Positions 31,785 through 39,991 of a DNA stretch of 64,000 bases are shown in pieces. The stretch lies in the NCBI GenBank assembly GCA_947493215.1, contig CANLQE010000001.1, positions 2,171,404 to 2,235,403 of the forward strand. Reading direction: 5' to 3'. The stretch's first letter is position 1. Every line of letters begins with the position of its first letter. A program made the position numbers and the translations under genes. Source of the stretch: an uncultured Sphingomonadaceae bacterium (lineage in GTDB: Bacteria > Pseudomonadota > Alphaproteobacteria > Sphingomonadales > Sphingomonadaceae). The notes below the pieces were generated by a model that was given only the letters and a program-made list of their open reading frames with translations, was not told where the DNA came from and did not search any database.

Positions 31785-31824
31785 GCGCGTTTCTCTGGAG
31801 TTTTTTGGAATTTGATAGCTATAG

Positions 31825-32829
31825 ATGGGCATGACTAAAGAAGCCCATTGGATAGAGCCTCATCCTCACGGAATATATGTTAAGCCTGCAGATGCTTGGA
31901 TAGATCCTTCTAGGCCAGTTTCACGGGCATTGGTTACGCATGGACATGCAGACCATGCGCGAGGCGGCCATGAAAAGGTTTGGGCAACTCCTGAAACTCT
32001 GGCGATCATGGGTTTGCGCTACGGCACTAATGTTGGACAAGCAGTACCCTATGGCGATGGTTTTGAACTAGGCGATGTCAAAATCAGCTATCATTCTGCC
32101 GGCCATGTTTTGGGTTCGGCACAGATATTGATGGAATATCAAGGAGAACGCGTTGTTGCTACCGGTGACTATAAAAGGCGGAGTGATCCGACCTGCGCTC
32201 CTTTTGAAGTCATATCTTGTGATATTTTCATAACCGAAGCTACATTCGGACTGCCGGTATTCAAACATCCTGATACCACCGTCGAAATCGGTAAATTGCT
32301 ATGTGCTCGAGAAGGTAACCCGGATCGTTCCATTCTGGTAGGCGCTTATGCTTTGGGCAAAGCTCAGCGGGTGATTGGCGAACTCAGAATAGCAGGGTAT
32401 CGTGAACCCATCTATTTGCATGGGGCTCTGAAAAAAATGTGTCGCTTGTATCAGGATTTAGGCGTTGATCTCGGTGATATCCGATCAGTTATGGATAGTG
32501 AGAAGGAAGCCATGCGCGGGCAAATTATATTGGCCCCACCCTCTGCTCTCAACGATCGCTGGAGCCGCCGGTTGCCAGACCCAGTTACCGCTATGGCATC
32601 GGGTTGGATGAGCGTCCGACAAAGGGCGCGCCAACGCAATGTTGAGCTACCTCTTATCATCTCGGATCATGCGGATTGGGATGAATTGACGCAGACTATC
32701 AGGGATATTTCTCCTTCTGAAACATGGGTTACCCATGGCCGTGAAGAAGCGTTGGTTCATTGGTGTTCCCTGAATCAGATGAAGGCGAAAGCATTGGAGC
32801 TGGTTGGTCGCGAAGAGGAAGATGATTAA
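31825..32829 (+). CDS. Ligase-associated DNA exonuclease (MBL-fold)
   Basis: ALVTHGHADHARGGHEKVWATPETLAIM; SAGHVLGSAQILMEYQGERVVATGDYK; located immediately upstream of the ligase. Confidence 0.92.
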   Translation: MGMTKEAHWIEPHPHGIYVKPADAWIDPSRPVSRALVTHGHADHARGGHEKVWATPETLAIMGLRYGTNVGQAVPYGDGFELGDVKISYHSAGHVLGSAQILMEYQGERVVATGDYKRRSDPTCAPFEVISCDIFITEATFGLPVFKHPDTTVEIGKLLCAREGNPDRSILVGAYALGKAQRVIGELRIAGYREPIYLHGALKKMCRLYQDLGVDLGDIRSVMDSEKEAMRGQIILAPPSALNDRWSRRLPDPVTAMASGWMSVRQRARQRNVELPLIISDHADWDELTQTIRDISPSETWVTHGREEALVHWCSLNQMKAKALELVGREEEDD

Positions 32830-32832
32830 ATC

Positions 32833-34407
32833 ATGCAGGCATTTTCGGACCTTCTTGACCGCCTTATCTACACCCGGTCGCGCAATGCCAAACTTGGCCT
32901 GATTAGTGATTTTCTTAAAAGCACGCCCGACCCGGATCGTGGATGGATATTGGCGGCGCTGACCGGTGAACTCGATTTTCCCAATGTCAAAGTTTCTGCC
33001 GTCCGCAACATGGCGATGGAACGGGTCGATGAAACACTGTTTCGGTTAAGTAGGGATTTTGTAGGCGACACAGCAGAGACTGTGGCGCTAATCTGGCCTG
33101 AGCGGAGCGAGATATCGGCTTCAGAGATACCTTCTGTTGGTGAGGTGGTGGATGAACTCACGGCCGTCAGCCGTTCTGATGCCCCCAAATTGCTCGCAAA
33201 TTTTATGGATCATATGGGGGCAAACGAACGCTATGCACTGCTCAAACTAGCAACTGGAGGGATGCGTGTTGGCGTTTCCGCACGGTTGGCGAAAGCCGCC
33301 CTTGCTCAGGCCTTCGAGATTGCAGTCGAAGATATCGAAGAGGTTTGGCATGCTTTGGCGCCTCCCTATTCCGAATTATTTGCTTGGGGGGAAGGCAGAG
33401 CCGATCGTCCCGATTTAACTGGCGTTGCGTTTTTCCGGCCATTCATGCTCGCGCATCCGTTGGAAGACAAAGCGATTGATCTGACAGACTATGCTGCAGA
33501 GTGGAAATGGGATGGCATACGTGTTCAGATTGTTGGAACCGGAGAGGAAACGAAACTGTTTAGTCGCGGCGGAGATGATATTACAATGGCCTTTCCAGAT
33601 GTAGCGAAGGCTTTCGATTCTGAAGCTGTCTTAGACGGTGAATTGTTGGTTCGAGGGGAATATCAAGGCGGCGAAGCGGCGAGTTTCAACGCGCTCCAGC
33701 AAAGACTAGGCCGCAAAAAGGTGTCGGCAAAAATGCAGGCGGAATATCCTGCATTCGTTCGCCTCTACGATATTTTGTTTCATGGTGCAGCAGACTTGCG
33801 AGAACAGAGTTGGACCAATCGTCGTGAAAAATTGGAAAAATTCGTACCTCAACTGGATGCCGAACGATTCGACATCTCGACGGTTTTGGAAGCACGCGAC
33901 TTTAATCACCTAGGCGAGATTAGAGATGGAGCAAGAAACGCCGCGATTGAGGGCGTCATGCTAAAACGGAGAGATAGTCGCTATATATCCGGCCGGAAAA
34001 TTGGCCTTTGGTACAAATGGAAGCGCGACCCCTTGGTAGCAGATTGCGTCATGATGTATGCCCAGCGCGGATCGGGAAAAAGATCATCCTTTTACTCCGA
34101 TTATACCTTTGGTTGTTGGACAGAAGATGGGGAACTGTACCCTGTCGGCAAGGCTTATTCCGGCTTTACGGACGAAGAGCTCAAGATGCTCGATCGGTTT
34201 GTGCGACAAAACACTTTAAATCGTTTTGGACCTGTTCGAGAAGTTGAAAAAACAATGGTTTTGGAGGTTGCGTTTGATTCAATTCATCAAAGCAAACGGC
34301 ACAAATCGGGTTTAGCTATGCGTTTCCCAAGAATATCTCGAATTAGATCCGACAAGCCAGCCGATGAGGCAGACCGTGTCGAAACACTTAAAAAGATGAT
34401 TACCTAA
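32833..34407 (+). CDS. ATP-dependent DNA ligase (bacterial, cisplatin-damage-response/ligase-associated type)
   Basis: AEWKWDGIRVQIVG adenylation motif, DGELLVRG, GVMLKRRDSRYISGRKIGLWYKWKRDP; 524 aa. Confidence 0.93.
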   Translation: MQAFSDLLDRLIYTRSRNAKLGLISDFLKSTPDPDRGWILAALTGELDFPNVKVSAVRNMAMERVDETLFRLSRDFVGDTAETVALIWPERSEISASEIPSVGEVVDELTAVSRSDAPKLLANFMDHMGANERYALLKLATGGMRVGVSARLAKAALAQAFEIAVEDIEEVWHALAPPYSELFAWGEGRADRPDLTGVAFFRPFMLAHPLEDKAIDLTDYAAEWKWDGIRVQIVGTGEETKLFSRGGDDITMAFPDVAKAFDSEAVLDGELLVRGEYQGGEAASFNALQQRLGRKKVSAKMQAEYPAFVRLYDILFHGAADLREQSWTNRREKLEKFVPQLDAERFDISTVLEARDFNHLGEIRDGARNAAIEGVMLKRRDSRYISGRKIGLWYKWKRDPLVADCVMMYAQRGSGKRSSFYSDYTFGCWTEDGELYPVGKAYSGFTDEELKMLDRFVRQNTLNRFGPVREVEKTMVLEVAFDSIHQSKRHKSGLAMRFPRISRIRSDKPADEADRVETLKKMIT

Positions 34408-34439
34408 AAAAGGCCTGCAGAGCCGAAGCGCTGCAGGCC
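34403..34439 (-). terminator. Intrinsic terminator for the fasciclin gene
   Basis: Minus strand GGCCTGCAG CGCTTCGGCT CTGCAGGCC TTTTTT (9-bp perfect stem 34412-34420/34431-34439 plus T tract). Confidence 0.85.
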
Positions 34440-34462
34440 CAGGGGATTGGAGTGCCAGGTAA

Positions 34463-35017
34463 TTAGGGCATTACAACCGTATCAATTGCGTGAATCACGC
34501 CGTTGGACTGATTTACGTCAGCCATTACAACTTTGGATGTGCCGCCTTTGGTATCGGTCAACATAAGTGATCCATCGTTACCCATGGATGCTTTCAATAC
34601 GCCACCTTGGACCGTTGCTATGGAGGCAACACCATCCGGTGCTTGCTTAATTAAGCCCATGACGTCCTTTGCTTTGAAACGGCCAGCGACCACGTGATAA
34701 GTTAGAATTGAGGTCAAGGTGCCTTTATTCTCGGGCTTCACCAGCGTTTCCACTGTACCAGCTGGAAGCTTTGCAAAAGCAGAGTTAAGCGGTGCGAACA
34801 CGGTGAATGGACCATCGCTCGAGAGTGTACCTGCAAGATCAGCAGCTGTTACAGCGGCCACCAGAGTTGAAAAGTCATCTGTGCTGGCTGCTTTTTCAAC
34901 AATGTTCTGTGACGACATTTCACCGTGATGCTTCATGGCATAAGCGCTTCCGCCGCTAACCAGAGCTAGGGAACCGACAAGGGCAACAGCGACTTTGGAA
35001 AAACGAATATTCTTCAT
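34463..35017 (-). CDS. Secreted fasciclin-domain protein
   Basis: Signal peptide VALVGSLALVSGGSAYA; NIVEKAASTDDFSTLVAAVTAADLAGTLSSDGPFTVFAPLNSAFAKLPAGTVETL; VIHAIDTVVMP. Confidence 0.93.
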   Translation of the reverse strand: MKNIRFSKVAVALVGSLALVSGGSAYAMKHHGEMSSQNIVEKAASTDDFSTLVAAVTAADLAGTLSSDGPFTVFAPLNSAFAKLPAGTVETLVKPENKGTLTSILTYHVVAGRFKAKDVMGLIKQAPDGVASIATVQGGVLKASMGNDGSLMLTDTKGGTSKVVMADVNQSNGVIHAIDTVVMP

Positions 35018-35021
35018 GGGG

Positions 35022-35068
35022 GTAACTCCTAAAAATTCATATCCGAAGCTGGATATGTGAGGAGTTAC
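35022..35068 (-). promoter_or_regulatory. Inverted repeat overlapping the SD of the fasciclin gene
   Basis: Minus strand GTAACTCCT-CA-CATATCC-AGCTTC-GGATATG-AATTTTT-AGGAGTTAC; right arm contains AGGAG 8 nt upstream of ATG 35017. Confidence 0.55.
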
Positions 35069-35099
35069 GAGATGGTTTTTCTAACGGATGCAAAATAGT

Positions 35100-35801
35100 T
35101 TAGATAAATGTTATTTTGCCGCTAGCGACTGGTTTTCCTGTGGGTTTTGCATGGGGTGTTTCGGATGGCGGTTCCATGGAAAGTTCCAAAGTTGCCGCGG
35201 AATTGATTAATTCACGATGGTCGCTGGGGACAGTCATCGCACTGATCCCGTTGCGGCCGATTTGCCCTAACGAACGGGGTACGCCATCACCTCCAACAAT
35301 CCAGAGTTCCGGGGCGGTTTCGGTTTCTGGCATGCCGTTCACGTCTACCCGCATTTCGGCTGTGTCCGGGTTGTAGGAAACGGCAAGGACGAGCCCCTCG
35401 ATGTCTCCAGTTAGTTGCGCAACAGCGACGGTCGACACCTCCGAAGGTGCTACATTCGGCGTTGGATCGACAATCAGCGCCAATGCCAAACACGCCGCCA
35501 AAGCGCCTGAGACAATAGCACCCGTACGCCAACGTTTCATCCGGACAACACTGTCATCCGACGATCCGTTATCTAGTCGGTTTTCAATTCCATCCCAGAT
35601 GGATGCTGCGGGTTCGGCTTCCTGAAACTCATGAAACAGTGGATCGATCCGCCGATTCCAGTCATCCACATATTGGGCAAATGTAGGATCGGATAGTTGC
35701 TTACGAAGCGCGACAGCTTTTTCATCACCATCAAGCAGCCCAAGTACCAGTTCAGCAGCCAGCGCTTCGTCATCCTTCAACAGCTTTGTATCTTCAACCA
35801 T
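35100..35801 (-). CDS. Anti-sigma factor, RskA-like
   Basis: N-terminal sigma-binding helices, single TM (AIVSGALAACLALALIV), C-terminal AELWIVGGDGVPRSLGQI pattern of anti-sigma-K factors; overlaps the ECF sigma gene. Confidence 0.87.
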   Translation of the reverse strand: MVEDTKLLKDDEALAAELVLGLLDGDEKAVALRKQLSDPTFAQYVDDWNRRIDPLFHEFQEAEPAASIWDGIENRLDNGSSDDSVVRMKRWRTGAIVSGALAACLALALIVDPTPNVAPSEVSTVAVAQLTGDIEGLVLAVSYNPDTAEMRVDVNGMPETETAPELWIVGGDGVPRSLGQIGRNGISAMTVPSDHRELINSAATLELSMEPPSETPHAKPTGKPVASGKITFI

Positions 35802-36363
35802 CGTCCATACAATCCTTCAACCGTTTCAGTCCCCGGCGGACCCAGCTTTTTACGGTTCCCAGCGGCGTATTCAGTTTCTGCGCCAATTCATTATAGCTAT
35901 GCCCTTCAAAGAAAGCCGTGCGAATGACATTTCGCTGTTTCGCCTCCAAATTATCCAGACATTTGTTCAAAATATTCCTATCTTCCCGCGCTTCGAGCTT
36001 TTCCAAAGCGCTCCGTTCCTCAGTTGCCATCTCCGTGATGGCATCATCCGAAACCATCACTCGGTTGCCGCCAGATCGCTTGCGATCAATCGCCGTGTTA
36101 CGGGCAATAGTGGCCAGCCATGTTATCGGACTGGCCCGTCGAGCATCAAACCGCCCCGCATTGCGCCAGATTTTTACATAGGCATCTTGCAGTGCATCTT
36201 CGGAGGCTTGCCGGTCACTTAAGATACGGAGGCAAACCCCAAAAAGTTTCGCCGCGGTCAAATTATATATATCTTGAAAAGCTTGTCGATCTCCATTGGC
36301 TGCCTGGCCAAGAAGGTTGGAGAGTTGCGCGCGTGCGCGATCTGTTTGGCTTTCCTGAGACAT
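35794..36363 (-). CDS. ECF (sigma-70 family) RNA polymerase sigma factor, SigK-like
   Basis: region 2 ASEDALQDAYVKIWRNAGRFDARRASPITWLATIARNTAIDRKR; region 4 GHSYNELAQKLNTPLGTVKSWVRRGLKRLKDCM. Confidence 0.93.
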   Translation of the reverse strand: MSQESQTDRARAQLSNLLGQAANGDRQAFQDIYNLTAAKLFGVCLRILSDRQASEDALQDAYVKIWRNAGRFDARRASPITWLATIARNTAIDRKRSGGNRVMVSDDAITEMATEERSALEKLEAREDRNILNKCLDNLEAKQRNVIRTAFFEGHSYNELAQKLNTPLGTVKSWVRRGLKRLKDCMDDG

Positions 36364-36401
36364 TTTCTATACCGTCCAGATTACGGCAATTTGCTGGATA
36401 T

Positions 36402-37382
36402 TCAAACGCCTATTATCCCCGCGAACCTTTCAGGATCGACGTTACCGCCCGAAATAGTAATGGCTGTATTGTCTGTGACCTTTACTTTGCCGGACAGTAC
36501 CGCCGCCAAAGCAACGGCTCCGCCCGGTTCCACAACAATGCGTAACTTTTTAAAAGCAACCCGCATGGCATGATGAACCTCGGTCTGCGACACTGCTACC
36601 GCATTGGCCTTGCGTGCCTTTAATATGTCAAAAGTCAACGGCGAAACGATGAGTGTCTGCAGCGCATCGCATTCGGTCGCAGGCGGATTATCTTGCACCG
36701 GAACGATGCTACCGCCTTCCAGCGATCGCTTCATATCATCCCAACCTTCTGGTTCCACGACGGTGATATCCGCATCGGGATTGACCAAGGACATACCTGA
36801 CGCCAAACCACCGCCACCGCAACAAGCAACCAAATGATCGGGAGCCGCACCTACCTGTGAGATCATCTGTTCTCGGATTTCTATGCCTGTACTGCCCTGC
36901 CCTTCTATGATCCAAGGGTCGTCAAAACTCGGTACGACGACCGCGCCGCTTTTGCCCGCAATTTCTGCCGCAAGATCTTCGCGTGAATCGGCAAGCCGAT
37001 CGTAGGTAATAACCTCAGCACCAAGCTTTTTGGTGTTCTCCAGTTTTGCCAAAGGGGCATCCGCCGGCATAATGATAATCGCCGGAACGCCCAAACGCTT
37101 AGCCGCCCAAGCCACGCCCTGAGCATGATTGCCGCTGGAAAACGCCACCACGCCGCGTTTACGCTGATCATTATCAAGATCGGTCAAGCGGTGCCATCCA
37201 CCACGTATCTTGAAGGCGCCAATTGGCTGTAAGCATTCCGCCTTACACCAGATCGTTTTGCCATCCACCGTTAGCGGCAATAGCGGCGTGCGAGGCAATA
37301 TCTCCGCTACCTTGTCCGCGGCGCGCTCCACACCTGCTGCACTTGGTTTTCGGTTCGGGTCCAAAAGTAATTGCTCTGTCAT
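36402..37382 (-). CDS. Threonine/serine dehydratase-like PLP enzyme (type II fold)
   Basis: CKAECLQPIGAFKIRGGWHRL (PLP lysine), AFSSGNHAQGVAWAAKRLGVPAIIIMP, CCGGGGLASGMSL. Confidence 0.88.
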   Translation of the reverse strand: MTEQLLLDPNRKPSAAGVERAADKVAEILPRTPLLPLTVDGKTIWCKAECLQPIGAFKIRGGWHRLTDLDNDQRKRGVVAFSSGNHAQGVAWAAKRLGVPAIIIMPADAPLAKLENTKKLGAEVITYDRLADSREDLAAEIAGKSGAVVVPSFDDPWIIEGQGSTGIEIREQMISQVGAAPDHLVACCGGGGLASGMSLVNPDADITVVEPEGWDDMKRSLEGGSIVPVQDNPPATECDALQTLIVSPLTFDILKARKANAVAVSQTEVHHAMRVAFKKLRIVVEPGGAVALAAVLSGKVKVTDNTAITISGGNVDPERFAGIIGV

Positions 37383-37435
37383 GGCGTCCTTCTATATGCG
37401 GTTAGATGATTCCTCTAGCGAAATGAGTGCACATT

Positions 37436-38653
37436 ATGAGCAAGCTTCTGGTGATTGGTGCAGGCGGTGTCAGTTCGGTCGCCGTGCACAAGATGGCGCA
37501 GCTGATAGCCACAGAAACGGGGCCGTTTTCTAAGATCATGTTGGCCAGTCGTACGGTTTCCAAATGTGAAGCCATTGCCGAGTCCGTCAAGGCCCGCACC
37601 GGCGTCGTGATCGAAACCGCTCAAATTGACGCAGATGACGTGCCCGCCATGACCGCGCTGATCGAACAGGTACAGCCTGCGCTGGTTGTCAATCTGGCCC
37701 TGCCTTATCAGGACTTACCGATCATGGATGCCTGCCTGGCGACCAAGACTGATTATCTGGATACCGCCAATTACGAACCGCGCGACGAAGCCAAATTCGA
37801 ATATAAGTGGCAATGGGATTATCAGGACCGGTTCAAGGACGCTGGTATCATGGCGTTGCTCGGGTCCGGCTTTGATCCCGGAGTAACTTCCATTTTTACG
37901 TCATGGCTGAAAAAGCATCATTTTGACCGGATCGACACGGTCGACATTCTGGATTGCAATGGCGGTGATCATGGCCAGCATTTCGTCACCAATTTTAATC
38001 CGGAAATCAATATCCGCGAAGTGACGGCCCCGGCGCGCCATTGGGAAAATGGCGAATGGATCGAGACCCCTGCCCTGTCCCACAAACAGCAATTTGACTT
38101 CGAGGCTGTGGGTCCGAAAAACATGTATCTCATGTATCATGAGGAAATTGAATCGCTCAAAACCCATATCCCGGAGATCAAACGCATCCGGTTCTGGATG
38201 ACCTTTGGTGATGCCTATCTGACCCATCTCGAAGTGTTGCAAAATGTCGGCATGACCCGGATTGATCCGGTCATGTATGAAGGGCGCGAGATTGTTCCGC
38301 TGCAATTCCTGAAAGCCGTATTGCCCGAACCAGCGAGCCTTGGCGAGACGACCAAGGGCAACACCAATATCGGTGTCATTGCGACCGGTGAAAAAAACGG
38401 TGTCCAGAAGACACTCTATGTCAAAAATATCTGCAGCCACGAGGCCGCTTTTGAGGAAACCGGCAATCAGGGTGTCAGTTATACCACCGGCGTGCCGGCG
38501 ATGATTGGATCAGCCCTGATGCTGTCCGGGCAATGGGCCGGCAAAGGCGTTTTCAATATGGAAGAATTTGATCCCGATCCGTTTATGGATATGCTCAATG
38601 AACATGGCTTGCCGTGGACGCTGGAAGAGCTTGATGGGCCACTAGCTTTTTAG
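37436..38653 (+). CDS. Saccharopine dehydrogenase-family protein, likely carboxynorspermidine/carboxyspermidine synthase
   Basis: MSKLLVIGAGGVSSVAVHKMAQ; LNLALPYQDLPIMDACLATKTDYLDTANYEPRDEAKFEYKWQW; adjacent to nspC. Confidence 0.9.
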   Translation: MSKLLVIGAGGVSSVAVHKMAQLIATETGPFSKIMLASRTVSKCEAIAESVKARTGVVIETAQIDADDVPAMTALIEQVQPALVVNLALPYQDLPIMDACLATKTDYLDTANYEPRDEAKFEYKWQWDYQDRFKDAGIMALLGSGFDPGVTSIFTSWLKKHHFDRIDTVDILDCNGGDHGQHFVTNFNPEINIREVTAPARHWENGEWIETPALSHKQQFDFEAVGPKNMYLMYHEEIESLKTHIPEIKRIRFWMTFGDAYLTHLEVLQNVGMTRIDPVMYEGREIVPLQFLKAVLPEPASLGETTKGNTNIGVIATGEKNGVQKTLYVKNICSHEAAFEETGNQGVSYTTGVPAMIGSALMLSGQWAGKGVFNMEEFDPDPFMDMLNEHGLPWTLEELDGPLAF

Positions 38654-39817
38654 ATGGAGACCAAGGCTGGCGATCCCGGCGCGTTTGCGCATTTTGATCT
38701 GGCGCGGGTACCCTCGCCTGCCTTCGTCGTGGACGAAGCCGCTATTCGCAAAAATCTGGAAATATTGGCGGATGTGAAAGCGCGGTCCGGTGCAAAAATA
38801 CTGCTCGCGCTCAAAGCTTTTTCAATGTGGTCCTTGGCACCCCTCATCGATCACTATCTGGACGGCTTTTGTGCATCAGGGCTTTGGGAAGCAAAGTTGG
38901 CCAATAAGCATTTCAACGGTCCCATAAGCACCTATTCTCCTGCTTACAAGACTGATGATCTTGTCGAGATTGCGGCTCTTTCCCATCATGTCACTTTCAA
39001 CAATCCTGCACAAATTGGTCAGTGGAAAAGCCGGTCCATTGCCGGTCTGGATGATTGCGATATTGGTCTTCGCCTGAATCCTGAAATTGCGCTGGGTGAA
39101 ACGCCAAAATATGATCCCAGCCAGCAGCACAGTCGTTTGGGTTTTCCGGTGTCGCAACTGCAGGCCGATCACTTTGATGATATTTCTGGCATCCATTTCC
39201 ACAATCTGTGTGAACAGAATTTTGATGCACTGGAACAGACATGGGCGAAAATTGAACCGCTTGTCGCGCCCTATTATGATGCGCTCAAATGGATCAATCT
39301 GGGCGGCGGTCACCATATCACCCGTGATGATTATGATCGCGAAGCGCTGGTTGAGTTTCTAACCAATCTGAAAGCCAAGTCCGGTTGCGAGATTTATCTC
39401 GAACCCGGCGAAGCGGTCGCGCTTGATGCCGGAATATTGGTCGGCGAGATACTGGATGTTTTCGAGAACAGCATGCCGATTGGCATCACCGATATATCGG
39501 CTACTTGTCACATGCCTGATGTTATTGAAGCACCTTATCGTCCCGCGATGCTGGGCGAATCCAGCGATGGGGAAGAGATCAGGCTGGGCGGACCAAGCTG
39601 TCTGGCAGGTGATATTATCGGCGATTACCGACTGCCGGAACCGGCGCATATTGGCCAGCGGATCGCCTTTCTCGATCAGGCCCATTATTCGATGGTCAAA
39701 ACCAATACATTTAACGGCGTCCCGCTGCCCTCGATCTGGCTATGGAACAGCGACACTGATGAACTACGCTGCGTGAAGCAGTTTGACTGGACGGAATTTC
39801 GCGACCGGCTCAGTTAA
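38654..39817 (+). CDS. nspC: Carboxynorspermidine decarboxylase
   Basis: VPSPAFVVDEAAIRKNLEIL..KILLALKAFSMWSL; LNLGGGHHITRDDYD (WINLGGGHH); ATCHMPDVIEAPYRP; LGGPSCLAGDIIGDY. Confidence 0.92.
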   Translation: METKAGDPGAFAHFDLARVPSPAFVVDEAAIRKNLEILADVKARSGAKILLALKAFSMWSLAPLIDHYLDGFCASGLWEAKLANKHFNGPISTYSPAYKTDDLVEIAALSHHVTFNNPAQIGQWKSRSIAGLDDCDIGLRLNPEIALGETPKYDPSQQHSRLGFPVSQLQADHFDDISGIHFHNLCEQNFDALEQTWAKIEPLVAPYYDALKWINLGGGHHITRDDYDREALVEFLTNLKAKSGCEIYLEPGEAVALDAGILVGEILDVFENSMPIGITDISATCHMPDVIEAPYRPAMLGESSDGEEIRLGGPSCLAGDIIGDYRLPEPAHIGQRIAFLDQAHYSMVKTNTFNGVPLPSIWLWNSDTDELRCVKQFDWTEFRDRLS

Positions 39818-39901
39818 AGTTCTGGATAAATTGCTGCGTCGCAATATTATTCCGCAATTGTGCCATAATTATCCGCTATAGAGACTTTACAGATTGCAAA
39901 A

Positions 39902-39991
39902 GCGGCCATATAGCCGCCCTCGCTGCCCCATGGCCACTTGTGATTCCGCAAGGCAGCTCAATCGATCTTAAAATCTAGGGGGTCCCTTGAG
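39902..39991 (+). promoter_or_regulatory. Structured leader candidate upstream of the decarboxylase (speF-like?)
   Basis: Hairpins GCGGC-CATATA-GCCGC (39902-39917) and GCTGCC...GGCAGC (39922-39957) before the SD/TTG start. Confidence 0.35.

Noticed and set aside
37901-38440. 179-aa minus-strand ORF
   Set aside because: Antisense to the carboxynorspermidine synthase gene.
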